This document shows positions 61,915 through 64,000 of a DNA stretch of 64,000 nt, piece after piece. Location: NCBI RefSeq assembly GCF_014673495.1, contig NZ_CP051006.1, positions 1,054,001 to 1,118,000 on the forward strand, given 5' to 3'. Made by a program: the position numbers and the translations under genes. The notes below the pieces were generated by a model that was not told the origin of the DNA, did not search any database, and saw only the letters and a program-made list of their open reading frames with translations. The stretch is from Streptomyces griseofuscus (lineage in GTDB: Bacteria > Actinomycetota > Actinomycetes > Streptomycetales > Streptomycetaceae). The first letter of the stretch is position 1; each line of letters starts with the position of its first letter.

Positions 61915-62820
61915 TCAGGCGCCGGGCGGCAGCGTGAAGTCGTGGACGGCCGAGTCGAAGGCCGAGTAGTCGGCGTAGCCGAGGAGTTCGTACAGCCGGG
62001 AGCGGGTCTGCATCCGGGGCAGCAGGCTCTCCTGGGTGCCTTCGGCGGCCAGGGTGCGCAGCCCGTCCTCGACGGCGCCCATGGCGAGTCGGAGCAGGGT
62101 GACGGGGTAGAGCGCGATGTCGTAGCCGAGGTCCTCCAGGGCGCGCGCGTCCAGCAGGCGGGACTTGCCGAACTCGGTCATGTTGGCGAGCAGCGGCACC
62201 TCGACCGCCGCCCGGAGCGCCTCGAACTCCCGCTCGTCGACGAGGGCTTCGGGGAAGATCGCGTCGGCGCCCGCGTCCACGTACGCCTTGGCGCGGTCGA
62301 CCGCCGCGTCCAGCCCCTCGATCGCGCGGGCGTCGGTGCGGGCCATGAGGAGGAAGTCGGGGTCGCGGCGGGCGTCCACGGCGGCCCGGATCCGGCGGGT
62401 CATCTCCCCGCGCGCGACGACCGACTTGCCGTCGAGGTGGCCGCAGCGCTTGGGGTTGACCTGGTCCTCCAGATGCAGTCCGGCCAGGCCCGCGTCCTCC
62501 ATCAGCTGGACCGTGCGGGCGGCGTTCATCGGTTCGCCGAAGCCGGTGTCGGCGTCGATCAGGACGGGCAGGTCGGTGGCCCTGGTGGTCTGCTGGGCGC
62601 GGGCGGCGATCTCGGTGGACGTGGTCAGGCCGATGTCGGGCAGGCCCAGATCGGCGGCGAGCACGGCACCGGAGAGGTAGGCGGCCTCGAAGCCGGTGTC
62701 CTGGATCAGCCGGGCGGACAGCGGGTTGAGGGCGCCCGGCATCATCAACAGCCGCTCTTCCTGGAGGCGCCCGCGCAGGGCGCGGCGGCGTGCGGCGGGG
62801 GTGGTACGGGTGTGCAGCAT
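61915..62820 (-). CDS. prpB: 2-methylisocitrate lyase
   Basis: A 301-aa PEP-mutase/isocitrate-lyase superfamily enzyme splitting methylisocitrate to pyruvate and succinate. LMMPGALNPLSARLIQ, VLIDADTGFGEPMN, HLEDQVNPKRCGHLDGK (catalytic Cys126), RTDARAIEGLD and LLANMTEFGKS are diagnostic. The ATG overlaps the prpD stop (TGATG). The protein lacks the longer inserts of AceA. Confidence 0.95.
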   Translation of the reverse strand: MLHTRTTPAARRRALRGRLQEERLLMMPGALNPLSARLIQDTGFEAAYLSGAVLAADLGLPDIGLTTSTEIAARAQQTTRATDLPVLIDADTGFGEPMNAARTVQLMEDAGLAGLHLEDQVNPKRCGHLDGKSVVARGEMTRRIRAAVDARRDPDFLLMARTDARAIEGLDAAVDRAKAYVDAGADAIFPEALVDEREFEALRAAVEVPLLANMTEFGKSRLLDARALEDLGYDIALYPVTLLRLAMGAVEDGLRTLAAEGTQESLLPRMQTRSRLYELLGYADYSAFDSAVHDFTLPPGA

Positions 62821-64000
62821 CAGAACAGGCCCTTCGGCAGACGCGCGTCGTACTCCGCGACGGCCCCGGTGTCCACGGCGGGGAACAGGCCGTCCAGGTC
62901 GGGGGCGGACAGCTCGGCCAGGTGCTCGGCGGCGGCGAGGAAGCGGTCCTGGGCGGCGGGGGCGACGGTGTTCTCGGTGAGGGTGCGGAACTTGCCCGCG
63001 TAGGCGGCCCGGTCGAACGGGAGGGCACCGGCCGGGTGGGCGTCGGCGACGGCCAGTTCGTCCTCGATCACCGTGCCGTCCGCCAGGGTGATCACGGCCC
63101 GCCCGCCGAACGCCCGGCGCCCGGGGTCGGGGTCGTGGTAGCGGCGGGTCCACTCCGGGTCCTCGACGGTGCTGATCCTCCGCCACAGCTCCACGGTCTC
63201 CGGGCGCCGCGCCCGCTCGGGGGCGTAGGAGCGCTCGTGGTGCCAGGTGCCGTCCTCCAGGGCGACCGCGAGGATGTACGGCACCGAGTGGTCGAGGGTC
63301 TCGCGGCTGGCCGTCGGATCGTACTTCTGCGGATCGTTCGCGCCGGAGCCGATGACATGGTGGGTGTGGTGGCTGGTGTGCAGGACCACCGAACGCACCT
63401 TGTCCAGCGGGGTCTTCTCGCGCAGCCGCCGGGCCAGGTCGATGATCGCCTGCGCCTGGTACTCGGCGGAGTGCTCCTTGGTGTAGGTGTCGAGGATCGC
63501 GCGGCGCGGCTCGCCCGGCTCGGGCAGCCACACCGTGTAGTCGGACCCGGGGCCGTTCAGCATCCGGGCCAGGAAGCCGTCCTCGCCCTCGTAGATCGGG
63601 GAGGGCGAAGTCTCGCCGCGCATCGCCCGGTCGACGGCCTCGATGGCGGCCTTTCCGGCGAAGGCGGGGGCGTACGCCTTCCAGCTGGAGATCTCGCCCT
63701 TGCGGGACTGGCGGGTCGAGGTGGTGGTGTGCACGGTCTGCTGGACGGCCTGGTACACCGTCTCGGTGGGCAGCCGCAGCAGGGCGCCCAGGCCGCAGGC
63801 GGTGGCCGCGCCGAGGTGGGCGACATGGTCGATGCGGTGCTCGTGCAGGCAGATGCCCTTGACCAGGGCGACATGGATCTCGTAGGCGGCGACGACGGCG
63901 CGCAGCAGGTCGGCGCCGGTGCGGCCGGTGTGCTGGGCGACGGCGAGCAGCGGCGGGATGTTGTCGCCGGGGTGGGAGTAGTCGGCCGCCAAGTAGGTGT
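62820..64000 (-). CDS. prpD: MmgE/PrpD 2-methylcitrate dehydratase, cut by window edge
   Basis: The C-terminal ~393 residues of PrpD, which dehydrates 2-methylcitrate. Visible: [102 protein letters not shown]. The N-terminal ~100 residues lie beyond base 64000. It is the first gene seen of a prpD-prpB-prpC operon for propionate breakdown. Confidence 0.93.
   Translation of the reverse strand, partial: TYLAADYSHPGDNIPPLLAVAQHTGRTGADLLRAVVAAYEIHVALVKGICLHEHRIDHVAHLGAATACGLGALLRLPTETVYQAVQQTVHTTTSTRQSRKGEISSWKAYAPAFAGKAAIEAVDRAMRGETSPSPIYEGEDGFLARMLNGPGSDYTVWLPEPGEPRRAILDTYTKEHSAEYQAQAIIDLARRLREKTPLDKVRSVVLHTSHHTHHVIGSGANDPQKYDPTASRETLDHSVPYILAVALEDGTWHHERSYAPERARRPETVELWRRISTVEDPEWTRRYHDPDPGRRAFGGRAVITLADGTVIEDELAVADAHPAGALPFDRAAYAGKFRTLTENTVAPAAQDRFLAAAEHLAELSAPDLDGLFPAVDTGAVAEYDARLPKGLF

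Noticed and set aside
1..64000. tRNA or rRNA genes
   Set aside because: None recognised on either strand by eye; a covariance-model scan would be needed to exclude them.

Overview
The window is very GC-rich, codes densely on both strands, uses many GTG and some TTG starts, and has families typical of actinomycetes: an ANTAR-GAF regulator, DUF1206, a RamB-like regulator and a B12-riboswitch-controlled metE. It is best read as a Streptomyces chromosome segment. This is an inference from gene content; no rRNA, tRNA or CRISPR array was recognised.

Layout. 1-8.2 kb: a partial N-acetylglutaminylglutamine amidotransferase gene, a YbdK-type carboxylate-amine ligase, a lone DUF4157 (eCIS-type) protein, a DsbA-like lipoprotein, DUF4230 and VanZ proteins, then decayed ABC exporter and unknown gene remnants. 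8.2-18.5 kb: a catalase, a collapsed L28-S14 ribosomal-protein operon, a tsaD-like gene with an overlapping acetyltransferase gene, a cold-shock protein with a DEAD-box helicase, and small regulators.

18.5-28 kb is a decaying accessory island. It carries a truncated MFS gene, a relaxase remnant, transposase fragments, a degenerate 72-bp repeat, and a methionine-salvage set (mtnE frameshifted, mtnA-mtnB fusion, mtnD, mtnC, mtnP cut off after about 50 codons). Next come IS256 and istB scraps and an apparently complete IS481-type element that uses its CTAG target for the transposase stop codon. The 9-bp motif AGTCAGCAC lies at both island edges.

28-37 kb: an MHS-type transporter with a PucR/GAF regulator, a broken branched-chain-type ABC transporter locus, an ANTAR-GAF regulator, a DUF1206 protein, an anti-sigma-like ATPase and an EmrB-type exporter. 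37.6-49.4 kb: a compact five-gene PKS-NRPS operon with every junction but one overlapping. It encodes ACP-KS-AT-AT-ACP-C, A-PCP, a free-standing KS whose first active-site His is Asn, a P450 and a formyltransferase. This is the most novel part of the window. My working model is one polyketide extension, one amino acid, release or cyclisation possibly by the odd KS, then oxidation and formylation.

49.5-64 kb is central carbon and methionine metabolism: a Tat-exported hydrolase, a RamB-like regulator divergent from aceA-aceB-3-hydroxyacyl-CoA dehydrogenase (glyoxylate shunt), a cobalamin riboswitch with metE and a stray second copy of the riboswitch 3' half behind it, an SDR, and the prpD-prpB-prpC methylcitrate operon running off the end.
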